From Mycolicibacterium senegalense (lineage in GTDB: Bacteria; Actinomycetota; Actinomycetes; Mycobacteriales; Mycobacteriaceae), in contig NZ_CP081000.1 of assembly GCF_019645875.1 (NCBI RefSeq), positions 2,604,001-2,668,000 on the forward strand: a stretch of 64,000 bases of DNA, written 5' to 3'. How positions within the stretch are numbered: position 1 is the first letter of the stretch; each line of letters starts with the position of its first letter. The notes under the pieces are model-generated. The model was not told the DNA's origin and ran no database searches. It saw only the letters and a list, made by a program, of their open reading frames with translations. Both the position numbers and the translations under genes were made by a program. Positions 29,241-39,816 of this stretch are shown piece by piece.

Positions 29241-30539
29241 GTGGCTGAGCTGACCCCGGCGCAGATCAGTGCCATCGACGCGGCCCATATCTGGCACCCG
29301 TACAGCGCCATGGGCTCCGACGCACTTCCGCCGGTGGTGGCGGTGGGCGCAAAAGGCGCGTGGCTGACTGTGATCGACCCTACCGATGGCGCACCGATCG
29401 AGGTGATCGATGCGATGGCGTCCTGGTGGACCGCCGTGCACGGACACGGGCACCCGGTACTCGATGCCGCGGTGTCCGCTCAGCTGGCCACGATGAACCA
29501 CGTCATGTTCGGCGGCCTCACCCACGAACCGGCCGCACGGCTGGCCCAACTGCTGGTCGAATTGACGCCGGAGGGCCTGGAGACGGTCTTCTTCAGTGAT
29601 TCCGGGTCTGTGTCCGTCGAGGTGGCGGTGAAGATGGCGCTGCAGTACTGGCGCAGCCTCGGCAGGGGCGCCAAACATCGCTTGATGACGTGGCGCGGCG
29701 GCTATCACGGCGACACGTTCACCCCGATGAGCGTGTGCGATCCCGACGGCGGAATGCACTCCCTGTGGACGGACGTGCTCGTGGCGCAGGAGTTCGCCCC
29801 GCCCGTGCCCGCCGACTATCAGCCGTCTTACGTCGAGTCGTTCGAGCGCCAACTGGCCGAACATGCCGACGAACTGGCCGCGGTGATCGTCGAACCCGTC
29901 GTGCAGGGCGCCGGCGGGATGCGCTTTCACGACCCGCGTTACCTCACTGACCTCCGCGCGATCTGCGATCGCCACGACGTGTTGTTGATCTTCGACGAGA
30001 TCGCCACCGGGTTCGGCCGCACCGGCAAGTTGTTCGCCGCCGAACACGCCGGAGTCAGCCCCGACATCATGTGCGTCGGCAAGGCGATGACCGGCGGCTA
30101 CATCACCTTGGCCGCCACGCTGTGCACCCGCGAGGTCGCGCGGACGATCAGCGCGGGGGAGCCCGGGGCGCTCATGCACGGGCCGACGTTCATGGCCAAC
30201 GCGCTGGCCTGCGCGGTCGGTGTCGCCGCGGTGGAACTGCTGGTCAACGGGGATTGGCCGGCGCGGGTCGACGAAATCGAGGCCGGGCTGCGGACGGGCC
30301 TCGAGCCGGCCCGCGGCCTGCCGGGAGTTGCCGATGTGCGGGTGCTCGGTGCGATCGGTGTGATCGAGATGGGTGAGCCGGTGGACATGAAGGTCGCGAC
30401 CTTGGCGGCGTTGCGGCACGGAGTCTGGCTGCGTCCGTTCGGCAAGCTGATCTATGCCATGCCGCCCTTCATCTGCACGCAGGCGGAGGTGGAACAGATC
30501 ACCGCGGGAATGGTCGGCGTGGCGCGTGCACTAGCCTGA
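29241..30539 (+). CDS. bioA: Adenosylmethionine-8-amino-7-oxononanoate aminotransferase
   Basis: A PLP enzyme that makes 7,8-diaminopelargonate (DAPA) in biotin synthesis, using S-adenosylmethionine as amino donor. The GTG at 29241 ([22 protein letters not shown]) gives 432 residues, close to the known mycobacterial length; upstream starts lie in the divergent acyltransferase gene. HIWHPYSAM is the typical BioA opening; [16 protein letters not shown] holds the PLP aspartate and CVGKAMTGG the lysine. The TGA stop lies within the BioQ box of bioF. No BioQ box precedes bioA itself. Confidence 0.95.
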   Translation: MAELTPAQISAIDAAHIWHPYSAMGSDALPPVVAVGAKGAWLTVIDPTDGAPIEVIDAMASWWTAVHGHGHPVLDAAVSAQLATMNHVMFGGLTHEPAARLAQLLVELTPEGLETVFFSDSGSVSVEVAVKMALQYWRSLGRGAKHRLMTWRGGYHGDTFTPMSVCDPDGGMHSLWTDVLVAQEFAPPVPADYQPSYVESFERQLAEHADELAAVIVEPVVQGAGGMRFHDPRYLTDLRAICDRHDVLLIFDEIATGFGRTGKLFAAEHAGVSPDIMCVGKAMTGGYITLAATLCTREVARTISAGEPGALMHGPTFMANALACAVGVAAVELLVNGDWPARVDEIEAGLRTGLEPARGLPGVADVRVLGAIGVIEMGEPVDMKVATLAALRHGVWLRPFGKLIYAMPPFICTQAEVEQITAGMVGVARALA

Positions 30540-30549
30540 ACGGTGTTCA
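30532..30549 (+). promoter_or_regulatory. bioF promoter -10 and BioQ box
   Basis: TAGCCT (30532-30537) is followed at once by the 13-base palindrome TGAACGGTGTTCA (30537-30549), so the box covers the predicted start of transcription near 30544. The same 19-base arrangement occurs before bioB. The TGA of bioA is part of the box. TGAACGGTGTTCA agrees with the BioQ operator known from M. smegmatis. Confidence 0.85.
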
Positions 30550-30609
30550 ACTGTCGGCACCGCCGACGTGTTCAGACGTGTTCAACTGTCGGCACCGCCG
30601 ACGTGTTCA
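30543..30609 (+). repeat. Tandem 32-base repeat in the bioF leader
   Basis: Identical 32-base copies at 30543-30574 and 30578-30609, with a 35-base period, each begin and end with GTGTTCA and contain a small GTCGG/CCGAC hairpin. Four GTGTTCA half-boxes result, starting at 30543, 30568, 30578 and 30603. They sit between the BioQ box and the bioF ribosome site. Confidence 0.85.
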
Positions 30610-30628
30610 ACCGCCGCGAGGAGCAACC

Positions 30629-31777
30629 GTGACGCGCACCGATCTATCACCGCTGGCCTGGCTGGCCGATGTCGAAACACGGCGCAGGCAGGCAGGGCTT
30701 CGTCGTGAGCTGCGTACCCGCCCCGCGGTGGCAACCGAATTGGACCTGGCCTCCAACGACTATCTGGGTCTGTCGCAACACCCGGAGGTGCTCGAAGGCG
30801 GCATCGAAGCGCTGCGCACCTGGGGTGCCGGTGCCGGCGGTTCGCGACTGGTCACGGGCAACACGGAGCTGCACGAAGGGTTCGAGACCGCCCTGGCGAC
30901 GTTTGTCGGCGCCGAGTCGGCGCTGGTTTTCTCCTCGGGCTACACGGCCAACCTCGGTGCCGTCGTCGCGTTGTCCGGGCCCGGTTCACTTCTCGTTTCG
31001 GACGCGCTCACGCACGCCTCCCTGGTCGACGCGTGCCGGTTGTCGCGCGCCCGGGTGACCGTGACACCGCACCGTGACGTCGACGCGGTCGACGCCGCCC
31101 TGTCTGCGCGCACCGAGGACCGCGCAGTGGTGTTGACCGAGTCCGTTTTCAGCACCGACGGTGCGCTGGCGCCGCTGCGAGAACTCCATGCGGTCTGCCG
31201 CCGACACGGCGCGCTGTTGCTCGTCGACGAGGCACATGGGCTCGGGGTGCGCGGCCCGGGCGGGCAGGGCCTGCTGTACGAGGCCAGTCTGGCCGGTTCG
31301 CCGGACGTGGTGATGACGACGACGCTGTCGAAGGCGCTGGGCAGTCAGGGTGGGGTCGTGCTCGGCCCAGAGCCGATCCGCGCTCATCTGATCGACGCCG
31401 CCCGTCCGTTCATCTTCGACACCGGGCTGGCGCCGGCCGCCGTCGGCGCAGCGTGGGCCGCCCTGCGAGTGCTGATCGCCGAACCTCGACGGGCGCAGGC
31501 AGTGTTGGACCATGCCGCCGAGCTGGCCCGCATTTCCGGGGATTCCGCTGTGCCCGATTCCGCCGTCGTCTCGGTGATCCTTGGCGAACCCGAGGTGGCG
31601 GTGGCCGCCGCGGCCGCCTGCCTGGACCGGGGCGTGCGGGTGGGTTGCTTCCGCCCGCCGACGGTTCCCGAAGGCACCTCGCGGCTGCGTTTGACGGCAC
31701 GGGCCTCGCTGACCGCCGATGAGATGGATCTGGCCCGGCTCGTGTTGACCGAGGTACTGGCTGAGGCCCGGTTGTGA
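30629..31777 (+). CDS. bioF: 8-amino-7-oxononanoate synthase
   Basis: Condenses pimeloyl thioester with alanine to 8-amino-7-oxononanoate (KAPA), a PLP-dependent step. The GTG at 30629 follows GAGGAG and gives 382 residues. Features are [36 protein letters not shown] (PLP-stacking and Asp residues, D200-H203) and [13 protein letters not shown] with the Schiff-base lysine K235. The stop overlaps the GTG of bioD by 4 bases, so bioF and bioD are one operon under the BioQ box upstream. Confidence 0.95.
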   Translation: MTRTDLSPLAWLADVETRRRQAGLRRELRTRPAVATELDLASNDYLGLSQHPEVLEGGIEALRTWGAGAGGSRLVTGNTELHEGFETALATFVGAESALVFSSGYTANLGAVVALSGPGSLLVSDALTHASLVDACRLSRARVTVTPHRDVDAVDAALSARTEDRAVVLTESVFSTDGALAPLRELHAVCRRHGALLLVDEAHGLGVRGPGGQGLLYEASLAGSPDVVMTTTLSKALGSQGGVVLGPEPIRAHLIDAARPFIFDTGLAPAAVGAAWAALRVLIAEPRRAQAVLDHAAELARISGDSAVPDSAVVSVILGEPEVAVAAAAACLDRGVRVGCFRPPTVPEGTSRLRLTARASLTADEMDLARLVLTEVLAEARL

Positions 31778-32451
31778 GCACGCTGGTCGTCACCGGCACT
31801 GACACCGGCGTCGGCAAGACGGTGACGACGGCCGCGCTCGCGTGCGCGGCCCGACTGGCCGGTCTCGACGTCGCCGTGTGCAAACCGGTGCAGACCGGAA
31901 CCGTTGACGGCGACAACGACCTCGCCGAGGTGAGCCGGCTTTCCGGGGTGGCGAACCTGCATGGGGGATGGCGCTATCCGGAGCCTCTGGCACCGGTCGC
32001 CGCAGCACAGCGGGCCGGGCTTCCGTTGCCTACGCGCGCGGACTTGGTGGCTTCGGTGCGTGGTGCCCAGCTCGGCGGCGGGCTGACCCTGGTCGAAGGC
32101 GCCGGTGGTCTGCTCGTCGAATTGGGCGCAGACGGCGTCACGCTGCGTGACCTGGCTGCCGATCTGTCCGCTGCGGTGCTCGTGGTCGTATCGCCGGGCC
32201 TGGGTACCCTCAACCACACCGCGTTGACGTTGGAATCCCTTGCCGGCCAGGGTATTAGTTGCGCCGGTTTGGTGGTCGGCGCCTGGCCGGAGAAACCCGG
32301 TGTGGCGGAGTCCGGCAACCGGGAGTCGCTGGCGCGGTTGGCGCCGGTGCGCGCGGTGCTGCCTGCCGGCCTGGGAAGCGCCGGAGCGGAGGAGTTCGAG
32401 AGGGCGTGCGCCGACGCGTTCGACCGGGACTGGCTCATCGGCCTGATCTGA
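31774..32451 (+). CDS. bioD: Dethiobiotin synthetase
   Basis: An ATP-dependent enzyme that closes the ureido ring of 7,8-diaminopelargonate with CO2. There are 225 residues from a GTG overlapping bioF. The P-loop is [26 protein letters not shown] and [12 protein letters not shown] are the DAPA- and Mg-binding segments of the family. It is followed one base later by the 2'-5' RNA ligase-like gene. Confidence 0.95.
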   Translation: MSTLVVTGTDTGVGKTVTTAALACAARLAGLDVAVCKPVQTGTVDGDNDLAEVSRLSGVANLHGGWRYPEPLAPVAAAQRAGLPLPTRADLVASVRGAQLGGGLTLVEGAGGLLVELGADGVTLRDLAADLSAAVLVVVSPGLGTLNHTALTLESLAGQGISCAGLVVGAWPEKPGVAESGNRESLARLAPVRAVLPAGLGSAGAEEFERACADAFDRDWLIGLI

Positions 32452-32452
32452 A

Positions 32453-32962
32453 ATGGTGCATTCCGTCGAGCTGGTCTTCGACCCCGATACCGAGGCCGTA
32501 ATCCGCGGAATCTGGGATACGCTGCGCGACAAGGATATTCCGAGCCAAGCTCCGGCCAGTCGGCCACATGCGACGCTGACGGTGGCGCAGCACATCGACG
32601 CCGAGGCAGATTCGGTGCTGACCGAACTCGTGGACCGATTCCCATTGCCTTGCCGTATCGGCGCCACGCTGATCTTCGGGCGATCCGTTGGGGTGTTGGC
32701 GCGGCTGCTGGTTCCGACCGACGAACTGCTCGGAGTGCAGGCCGATGCGTACCGGCTGTGCCTGCCGTTCATGGATCCGGCGCCGATGCCGCACGCCGAA
32801 CCGGGGAACTGGACGCCGCATGTGACGCTGGCGCGGCGGGTGGCCCCGACCCGGTTGGCCACGGCGGTGCGGATCGCCGGCCGCCCTGCGGAGATCACCG
32901 GCCAGGTGACCGGTCTACGGCATTGGGACGGCGATAAGCACGTTGAGCACGCGATCGGCTGA
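32453..32962 (+). CDS. 2'-5' RNA ligase-family (2H phosphoesterase) protein
   Basis: The protein has 169 residues. The two HxT motifs that define the 2H superfamily are present: RPHATLTV (around residue 38) and WTPHVTLARR (around residue 122). Such proteins ligate or open 2'-5' phosphodiester or cyclic phosphate bonds in RNA or nucleotides. It is the third gene of the bioFD unit, and a counterpart follows bioD in M. tuberculosis (Rv1571, from memory); any link to biotin is unknown. Confidence 0.82.
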   Translation: MVHSVELVFDPDTEAVIRGIWDTLRDKDIPSQAPASRPHATLTVAQHIDAEADSVLTELVDRFPLPCRIGATLIFGRSVGVLARLLVPTDELLGVQADAYRLCLPFMDPAPMPHAEPGNWTPHVTLARRVAPTRLATAVRIAGRPAEITGQVTGLRHWDGDKHVEHAIG

Positions 32963-32993
32963 TCAGCCCTCAATTGTGGGGCTCCCCGCGTGA

Positions 32994-33038
32994 TTTGTGC
33001 ACGATCTTCCGCGGCTGCCGCTGGAAATCGTGCACAAA
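32994..33038. repeat. Long near-perfect hairpin between convergent genes
   Basis: Arms TTTGTGCACGAT (32994-33005) and ATCGTGCACAAA (33027-33038) are perfect complements. Inside them, TTCCGCGG and CCGC-t-GGAA continue the pairing with one bulged base on each side and a 3-base loop, about 20 pairs in all. It lies between the RNA ligase-like gene and bioQ, which converge. It may be a two-way terminator or an extragenic palindromic repeat. Confidence 0.75.
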
Positions 33039-33050
33039 CCGCTCGAACGC

Positions 33051-33668
33051 TCAGCCCTGGCTGCGTTGCGGCACCTCACGCGCGGAGCTGAGAGTGCTCG
33101 CACCCCGCACCGCCAGTCCGTCGACGAGTAGCTGCAGACCGAAGGAAAACTGCCGAGAGGCGTCCCGGTTGAGCACCGACTGCTCGTCGGACAGCGCGCC
33201 CGCGGCATCCCACTGCAGCCGGGACTGCTCGTCGGCGGTGAACCCCAGCACGTAATAGAGCACCGCGCGAGCGGCCAACTCGTCATCGGGGGCCATGACC
33301 CCGGCATGCCGGGCGGAGTCTGCGAGTTGCGCCACGATCTCGCCGACCATCTGGGACTGACCGGCCGCGAAGCTGGCAGAGACCAGTTCAGCGCCGTCGG
33401 TATGCGACAGCAGAGCGTCGCGCATGGCCACGCAGATCTCGTGGATCCGGCCCGGCCAAGTCGGAGTAGCGGATTCAGTGCGGACAGGTTGCAGGATCCT
33501 GTCGGCGACAGCGCCGAGCAGCTCCTGTTTGTTGGCGAAGTGCCAGTACAACGCGCCCGGACTGACATTGAGCTCACGGGCCAGGCGTCGCATCGTCAGG
33601 TCGGCGATGCCGTAGTTGTCCAGGATTGCGGTCGCCGCATCCACCACGTCGGGTTTGTGGAGTTGCAC
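33051..33668 (-). CDS. bioQ: TetR-family biotin repressor BioQ
   Basis: The protein has 205 residues from a GTG at 33668 (MQLHKPDVVDAATAILDNYG). The HTH is LTMRRLARELNVSPGALYWHF, and the C-terminal domain is helical. Three facts identify it: it is divergent from bioB, a 13-base palindrome equal to the known BioQ operator lies between them, and the same box precedes bioF. BioQ represses bioFD, bioB and itself in fast-growing mycobacteria, and is absent from M. tuberculosis. A TAGGGT on the minus strand (33675-33680) predicts a leaderless transcript starting at the GTG. Confidence 0.9.
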   Translation of the reverse strand: MQLHKPDVVDAATAILDNYGIADLTMRRLARELNVSPGALYWHFANKQELLGAVADRILQPVRTESATPTWPGRIHEICVAMRDALLSHTDGAELVSASFAAGQSQMVGEIVAQLADSARHAGVMAPDDELAARAVLYYVLGFTADEQSRLQWDAAGALSDEQSVLNRDASRQFSFGLQLLVDGLAVRGASTLSSAREVPQRSQG

Positions 33669-33674
33669 ACGGTT

Positions 33675-33696
33675 ACCCTAGCCTGAACGGTGTTCA
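33675..33696. promoter_or_regulatory. Divergent bioB/bioQ promoters and BioQ box
   Basis: TAGCCT (33679-33684) serves bioB, and the BioQ box TGAACGGTGTTCA (33684-33696) covers its expected start site near 33691. On the minus strand TAGGGT (33675-33680) is the likely -10 of bioQ, whose start is then the GTG at 33668. The two -10 hexamers overlap by two bases. BioQ bound here would block both genes. Confidence 0.8.
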
Positions 33697-33721
33697 AGTG
33701 TCGGCACCACCGGCCACATGA

Positions 33722-34747
<1,026 letters not shown>

Positions 34748-34754
34748 AACTTAG

Positions 34755-35009
34755 GTGGTGATGATCGAGGAAACGCCGGCTCTGCCCGCACCCGTCGGCG
34801 CCGGCCTGTACAACGTCTACACCGGGGTCCAGGCCGTCGCGGCGGATGGAACGGTGGTCCCCACCGCGGCGCAGCTCGGGCTTGAGCCGCCCCGGTTCTG
34901 CGCCGAGTGTGGCCGTCGGATGATCGTGCAGGTGCGGCCGACCGGATGGTGGGCCAAGTGCTCGCGACATGGGCAGGTGGATTCGACGGACCTGGATATG
35001 CGGCGATGA
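34755..35009 (+). CDS. bsaP: Biotin synthase auxiliary protein
   Basis: The protein has 82-84 residues; GTG 34755, GTG 34758 and ATG 34761 are all possible starts. It follows bioB by 7 bases, as Rv1590 does in M. tuberculosis. C49, C52, C69 and H72 (FCAECGRRM and WAKCSRHG) form a small metal- or cluster-binding knuckle. Rv1590 homologues have been reported as BsaP, required for BioB to work in mycobacteria; how it acts (probably at an Fe-S cluster of BioB) I state only from memory. The stop overlaps the ATG of the next gene. Confidence 0.85.
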   Translation: MVMIEETPALPAPVGAGLYNVYTGVQAVAADGTVVPTAAQLGLEPPRFCAECGRRMIVQVRPTGWWAKCSRHGQVDSTDLDMRR

Positions 35010-35680
35010 GCCTCTCGGGCGAAGAGCAGAGGGTTTCGGCCGACTCGGCTCCCGCCGACGTCGCCGGTGCGCCGCGGGTTTCGCGTGAGCGGGCGGTGGT
35101 GATCGTCATCGGAGCGCTGGCGTTGGTCGGTGTCGTGCTGGGCGCGCTGTGGGCTTTCCTGGCGCCCGGGGTGCACGGCGTGGTGGCGTTGACCCGCAGC
35201 GGTGAGCGTGTGCATGCCTACCTGGGTGGCGAGTCCGACCATTTCTTCACGTCGGCATTCATGTTCGTCGGTCTGCTCGTCGTGATGGCGGTCGTGGCTG
35301 CGGTGGCCGTGTGGCAGTGGGCCGCACATCGCGGGCCGGTTCTGGTCGCCGCTTTGGCCGTCGGGTGTTCCGTGGCCACGGCGGTGGCCGCCGGTGTCGG
35401 TGCGGCACTTGCCCATTGGCGTTTCGGCTCGCTCGACATCGCGGGCGCACCGGTTAGCCCCGAACACCGTGTCCACTATGTGGTGGAGGCGGCGTCCGTC
35501 TTCTTCGGGCACAACGAGCTGCAGGTCGCCGGCACGCTCCTGTTCCCGGCGGCCGCGGCGGCCATGGTCTACGCGTTGATCGCGGTCTCGACGGTGCGCG
35601 ATGACCTGGGCGCCTGGCCCCCTGTGGAAACCCCCACGTATCCGGTCGTCCAGCCGATGGTCGGTCCGCCGGGCGCTTGA
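35006..35680 (+). CDS. DUF2567-type membrane protein
   Basis: The protein has 224 residues from the ATG at 35006, in a 4-base overlap with the bsaP stop. There are four hydrophobic helices: [21 protein letters not shown], then [41 protein letters not shown] and [17 protein letters not shown]. The loop between the first two carries [12 protein letters not shown]. The order bioB-bsaP-this gene matches Rv1589-Rv1590-Rv1591. Function unknown. Confidence 0.8.
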   Translation: MSLSGEEQRVSADSAPADVAGAPRVSRERAVVIVIGALALVGVVLGALWAFLAPGVHGVVALTRSGERVHAYLGGESDHFFTSAFMFVGLLVVMAVVAAVAVWQWAAHRGPVLVAALAVGCSVATAVAAGVGAALAHWRFGSLDIAGAPVSPEHRVHYVVEAASVFFGHNELQVAGTLLFPAAAAAMVYALIAVSTVRDDLGAWPPVETPTYPVVQPMVGPPGA

Positions 35681-35693
35681 GTCTGTTGGTGCG

Positions 35694-36449
35694 CTACTGC
35701 CGCGGGTCCAGATGTGGATTGCGGCGGTAGTACCTGCGGTTCGTCAGGATCACCGCCACAATCATGATGCCCAGCAACGTGCCGTATCCGACAAAGAACA
35801 ACCAGGCCGGGGGACCACTGCCCGGCGTCATCAGCAGCAAGTCCGCAAATTTCACCCCGGTGCAGTTCACGGTTAACGGGCCCCTGTCGGTCGGCAGCTG
35901 GGCTACCGACACATAGGTCTTCTTTCTGTACTTCCCGACGGAAACGGTGAGGGGTTCGGCCAGCGGCGCCAGGGCGACGGATTCGCCCGAGTCCGTGGTT
36001 GCGGTGCAGTGCGCCGTGCTGGGGAGCCGGCCGCCGAGATCTGACTCTCTGATGAACAGGATCGACTCGTCAGGTGACGGGTGCACCCGGGCGCCGCTGG
36101 TGAAGTAATCACCACCCTTGGATACCGCGAGAAGCATGTAGCCCATCACAAAGGCCATGGTCAGGATCCCTATGCCGAAGGCCAGGCCCACGCCCAGGTG
36201 GTTGGGTGGCGCCGGTGGGTTCGGTGGTGGACCGGCTTGCCATGGAGGTGGATATGCGGGATGGCCCTGGGGCTGCTGCTGCTGCTGGTATTGGGGGTAG
36301 TACGGATATCCGGGTGGATACTGCGGACCTGAATGAGGTTGTTCGCCAGGCGGATACACGCCTCCCCTTCCTTGACGCCACTGCGGTCTGCAGTGATCGT
36401 AAGGTGCCGGTGAGCGTCTTGGGCGCAGCAGTTCGGGTGTGACGGTCAC
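35694..36449 (-). CDS. Proline/glutamine-rich two-helix membrane protein
   Basis: The protein has 251 residues from a GTG that overlaps the VOC-protein stop by 4 bases. The N-terminal 80 residues are low complexity, rich in Pro, Tyr, Gln and Gly (PYYPQYQQQQQPQGHPAYPP). Then come a helix (GVGLAFGIGILTMAFVMGYMLLAV), an outside domain of about 110 residues with two Cys, and a second helix (WLFFVGYGTLLGIMIVAVIL) with a basic end. The family is not recognised; mycobacteria have many such Pro-rich membrane proteins. Confidence 0.7.
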   Translation of the reverse strand: MTVTPELLRPRRSPAPYDHCRPQWRQGRGGVYPPGEQPHSGPQYPPGYPYYPQYQQQQQPQGHPAYPPPWQAGPPPNPPAPPNHLGVGLAFGIGILTMAFVMGYMLLAVSKGGDYFTSGARVHPSPDESILFIRESDLGGRLPSTAHCTATTDSGESVALAPLAEPLTVSVGKYRKKTYVSVAQLPTDRGPLTVNCTGVKFADLLLMTPGSGPPAWLFFVGYGTLLGIMIVAVILTNRRYYRRNPHLDPRQ

Positions 36450-36856
36450 TTGGTCGGAGGCCTGACCGCTGCCGCTTCGAAAATCTCGACGGGGTTGCCG
36501 TCGGGGTCGGTGATCTGGATCTGCCGGCCGCCCGGTCCCTCCTCGACCGAATTGCGGAAGGTGACGCCGGCTCGGCGCAATTCGGTGATGGCCGCGTCGA
36601 GATCGTCGACCTCCAGCACCACCCGGTTGTAGCCTCCGGGTTTCTGCGCGGTGCCGTCGGGCAGCTGCCGTGCGCCCGAACTGCCCGGCCCGCTCAAGAA
36701 CACGGTGAGGTTGCCGTTGACCACGGACGCGAACGCGGGCCCGCCGCGGATGGCGATGTCAAACCCCAAGTTTTCGGTATAGAAGGCAACCGCGCGCTCG
36801 ACGTCGGTGACCTGGTAGCGGACTGCGCCGGTTCGGAAGGTGAGGTGTCCAGACAT
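36446..36856 (-). CDS. VOC-superfamily (glyoxalase-like) protein
   Basis: The protein has 136 residues with the two beta-alpha-beta modules of the vicinal oxygen chelate fold: VRYQVTDVERAVAFYTENLGFD and VVLEVDDLDAAITELRRAGV, ending ITDPDGNPVEIFE. Members are lyases, dioxygenases or binding proteins for antibiotics. It follows the AraC regulator gene by 48 bases on the same strand, so it may be its target. Confidence 0.82.
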   Translation of the reverse strand: MSGHLTFRTGAVRYQVTDVERAVAFYTENLGFDIAIRGGPAFASVVNGNLTVFLSGPGSSGARQLPDGTAQKPGGYNRVVLEVDDLDAAITELRRAGVTFRNSVEEGPGGRQIQITDPDGNPVEIFEAAAVRPPTK

Positions 36857-36904
36857 AGCTGAATTCTGCGGAATCTCGCGGCCGATGTATTGAAGAAAAT
36901 TGAC

Positions 36905-37720
36905 CTAGCGGGTGAGCGCGATGTGGTCGTCTTTCGCGACGTAGCGGCTCTGGCGTAGCTGCTGGGCCGGTGTCATCCCGGAGAACTCCTGGAATTCCCT
37001 GATCATGTGCGACTGGTCGGCGTACCCGTGCTCAATGGCGAACGTGGCCCAATGCGGCGGTGACAGCGCCGCGGAGACGGCTTCGTGGGCGTGCCGGAAC
37101 CGTTGCAAACGGGCGAACCGTTTCGGCGGCATTCCGACCTGGGTGGTGAACAGCTGGATCAGCCTCCGGTGGCTGAAACCGACTTCGCGCGCGAGCGATT
37201 CGATCGCGGGTGGGGGGCGCTCGAGGCTGAGTGTGTCGACCGCGTAGGCGACTTCGCGGGTCAGGCCGCCACCGCGTGAGCGGGTGCGCAATGCGGACTC
37301 GACGATGGCAAAGCGTTCCATGACCGACTGCGCTTCACAGACCTCGGCGCGGAGGTCTGCAGCCGCGCCGTTCCACAACGTCTCGAGGCCGACGTGGGTA
37401 CCGAGCAGTTCGTGCGGCGATATTCCCAGGGCGGCGCGGACTCCGCCCGGCTTGAAATGCACGCCCACCATCGCGGTGTGCTCGCGTGCGTCGATGTCGA
37501 ATGGCCGGGAGTAGGGGCCGGAGACGACGGCTCCTGAAAACCGCTGTGCACCATGATGGTTGGTTATGGCGACGAGGTCGGCGCCGAGATTGATGACGAG
37601 TTCGGTGGTGCCGGTGGGCAGGATGCGTTCAGTGGGATAGGCCGGCCCATCCGCAATGCACCACAGGTGGTCGACGCTGTCGCGTAGGGCCACCGTCGGG
37701 GGCTGACGGATATAACGCAT
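36905..37720 (-). CDS. AraC-family transcriptional regulator
   Basis: The protein has 271 residues. The C-terminal double HTH is IESLAREVGFSHRRLIQLFT and ATFAIEHGYADQSHMIREFQEFSGMTP. The N-terminal part (VHFKPGGVRAALGISPHELL) matches the DUF6597-like sensor often found in actinobacterial AraC regulators, and the ligand is unknown. It heads a probable unit with the VOC protein and the proline-rich membrane protein. Confidence 0.85.
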   Translation of the reverse strand: MRYIRQPPTVALRDSVDHLWCIADGPAYPTERILPTGTTELVINLGADLVAITNHHGAQRFSGAVVSGPYSRPFDIDAREHTAMVGVHFKPGGVRAALGISPHELLGTHVGLETLWNGAAADLRAEVCEAQSVMERFAIVESALRTRSRGGGLTREVAYAVDTLSLERPPPAIESLAREVGFSHRRLIQLFTTQVGMPPKRFARLQRFRHAHEAVSAALSPPHWATFAIEHGYADQSHMIREFQEFSGMTPAQQLRQSRYVAKDDHIALTR

Positions 37721-37749
37721 CTACCCCCATTGTGCCAGTGCGGGGCGGG

Positions 37750-39081
37750 TCAGAGCGGGCGTCGCCGGACCGTGCGGCCCAGGGCGACTTTGGTGGCGAT
37801 TCCGGCCAGCCGGGCCATGCCCATGTACGTGATGGGGTTGAGCAGCGTCGGCCACTTGGATCGCACCAGGTTGGCGGTCAGCGGGCGGTCGGCGAACCGG
37901 TCGGTCAGCCAGCGCAGCGCCATCGGCGCAGAGAACGGGTGCAACAGGAGGTGTTCGCTGAACATGTCGCGGTGGTAGGTCACGTCGGCGCCACCGGCCA
38001 GATACGTGTCGGCGAGTTCGTCTATGTCGTCCACCGAGATGATCTCGTCGTGCACGGCCTGCACGATCAATACGGGTGGAACCGGCACGGCCACACCGAG
38101 TTTGGTGTCCTGGAACACCTCGCTGACTTCGGGTCCGTCGAGGATCTCTTCCAGCGGCATGTCGACCAGGTCGGCCATGTCGGTCCGGAACATCCGCAGA
38201 ACGGCTTCCACGGTGGTCATCCGGTGCAGGCGATCGAGGATCTTGCGGCCCTCGACGGTGGCGTGCTCGGCGATGACCCGGTTGAGGTTGGGGTAGATGT
38301 CGGCAAGCGCGGCCACCACGAGCGCGGGCAAGCCCGAGAACACGGTGCCGTTGAGCCGGCGGAACGTATTTCCGAGGTTGCCGACGGGGGAGCCGAGGAC
38401 AGCGCCGACGATGTTGAGTTCGGGTGCGTAGCTGCCGGCCATCTCGGCGGCCCAGGCGCTGGCCAGGCCACCGCCGGAATACCCCCACAGGCCGATGCGC
38501 GCCTCCGGCGACAGCGATAGCTGTTCGGCATTGATCGCCGCACGCAAACCGTCGAGCACCCGGTACCCCGGCTCATACGGCGCGCCCCACATGCCGTCGA
38601 TGCCCTCGTGATCGGGAACCGAGACCGCCCAGCCCTCGGCCAGCGCGGCCGAGATCAGCAGAAACTCCAGCTGGGCCAACGAGCCGGTGGCCTTGGCGTG
38701 GCGACGCAGGGCGTAGGACGGGAAACACCGGGCGGAGATGGCGTCGATGGCGCACTGGTAGGACACGACCGGGCAGTCCGCGGCGGCGTCAGCCGGGACG
38801 ATGACCGTGGTGGCTGCCGCTTCTGGGAGGCCGTTGCGGTCGGTAGAGCGGTAGAGCAATTGCGTGGCCTGCACGCGCTGGGGGATCAGGCCCAGGAAAG
38901 CCAATTCGACGTCGCGGCTGCGCAGGACGGTGCCCGGCTCTGCGTGCTGGAAACCAGCAGGCGGTACGTAGAACGCGTCTTTGTGGGGAAGAACGGGTCG
39001 GGCGGCGGGGTCGAGTTCCTCGTGGGGTGCCCGACCGATCCATTCGGCCGCCGAGACGCTGGCCGCGCTGCCCAAGTCCAT
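37750..39081 (-). CDS. Secretory-type lipase/esterase (LIP family)
   Basis: An alpha/beta hydrolase of 443 residues. [18 protein letters not shown] has the nucleophile elbow GYSGG; the Asp and His are expected in [20 protein letters not shown] and [11 protein letters not shown]. The order next to nrtR matches Rv1592c of M. tuberculosis, which belongs to this family. No clear N-terminal signal peptide is seen ([17 protein letters not shown]). It acts on lipid or ester substrates that the sequence does not specify. Confidence 0.85.
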   Translation of the reverse strand: MDLGSAASVSAAEWIGRAPHEELDPAARPVLPHKDAFYVPPAGFQHAEPGTVLRSRDVELAFLGLIPQRVQATQLLYRSTDRNGLPEAAATTVIVPADAAADCPVVSYQCAIDAISARCFPSYALRRHAKATGSLAQLEFLLISAALAEGWAVSVPDHEGIDGMWGAPYEPGYRVLDGLRAAINAEQLSLSPEARIGLWGYSGGGLASAWAAEMAGSYAPELNIVGAVLGSPVGNLGNTFRRLNGTVFSGLPALVVAALADIYPNLNRVIAEHATVEGRKILDRLHRMTTVEAVLRMFRTDMADLVDMPLEEILDGPEVSEVFQDTKLGVAVPVPPVLIVQAVHDEIISVDDIDELADTYLAGGADVTYHRDMFSEHLLLHPFSAPMALRWLTDRFADRPLTANLVRSKWPTLLNPITYMGMARLAGIATKVALGRTVRRRPL

Positions 39082-39123
39082 CCGGGCATTCTTACTTAAG
39101 AAGGGTCTAAGAATCCACTCGAC

Positions 39124-39816
39124 TCACCCGGGCGGGCGTAATGCGGCGAATTCGTCGGTGACGCGGTACCGGGAATCGGTGAATCGGAACAGCGCGGCGG
39201 GACGTCCGCCGCTGCGGCCCGATCGCGCGGTGGTGCCGGTGCGGGTGATGACCTTGCGACGTTCCAGTACCCGTTGCAGGTTGGTGGCATCGACTTGATG
39301 GTCGAGTGCGGAGCTGTAGATGTCCCGCAGCGTAGAGAGTGCGAATTCCTTTGGGGCCAAGGCGAATCCGATGTTGGTGTAGGACAGTTTGGCCGCCAGC
39401 CGGTTGCGGGCGTGCTCGACCATGGGCTCGTGGTCGAAGGCCATCGGCGGCAGGTCACTGACGGGATGCCACCGGGTGTCCGGCGGTAGGGCGGGGGTGG
39501 ACGGGGAGGGCACCAGCCCCAGGAACGTCGAGGCGATGGTCCGGGTGCCGGGGACTCGATGTGGGTCGGAAAACACCGCCAACTGCTCCAGGTGGGCAAG
39601 TTCGCGCAGGTCGACTTTCTCGGCCAGCTGTCGACGAACCGAACTGGTCAGGTCCTCGTCGACTTCCAGGCGGCCACCGGGAAGGGACCATTTGCCCTGC
39701 TCGGGATCCAGCGCCCGTTGCCACAGCAGCACGTTGAGTGCGGGTTGCCGGGTGTCGAGGCCGCGAACCTGGAACACAACGGCGAGCACTTCGTGCGCGG
39801 TGTTACCATGTGGCAT
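39124..39816 (-). CDS. nrtR: Nudix-related transcriptional regulator of NAD synthesis
   Basis: From the ATG at 39816 ([19 protein letters not shown]) the protein has 230 residues. The N-terminal Nudix-like domain ([20 protein letters not shown]) binds ADP-ribose-type effectors in NrtR proteins; the Nudix box is degenerate, so it is probably not a hydrolase. The C-terminal part ([20 protein letters not shown] then [20 protein letters not shown]) is the winged HTH. It is divergent from nadABC with its palindromic operator in between, as NrtR of M. smegmatis is known to act. Confidence 0.9.
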   Translation of the reverse strand: MPHGNTAHEVLAVVFQVRGLDTRQPALNVLLWQRALDPEQGKWSLPGGRLEVDEDLTSSVRRQLAEKVDLRELAHLEQLAVFSDPHRVPGTRTIASTFLGLVPSPSTPALPPDTRWHPVSDLPPMAFDHEPMVEHARNRLAAKLSYTNIGFALAPKEFALSTLRDIYSSALDHQVDATNLQRVLERRKVITRTGTTARSGRSGGRPAALFRFTDSRYRVTDEFAALRPPG

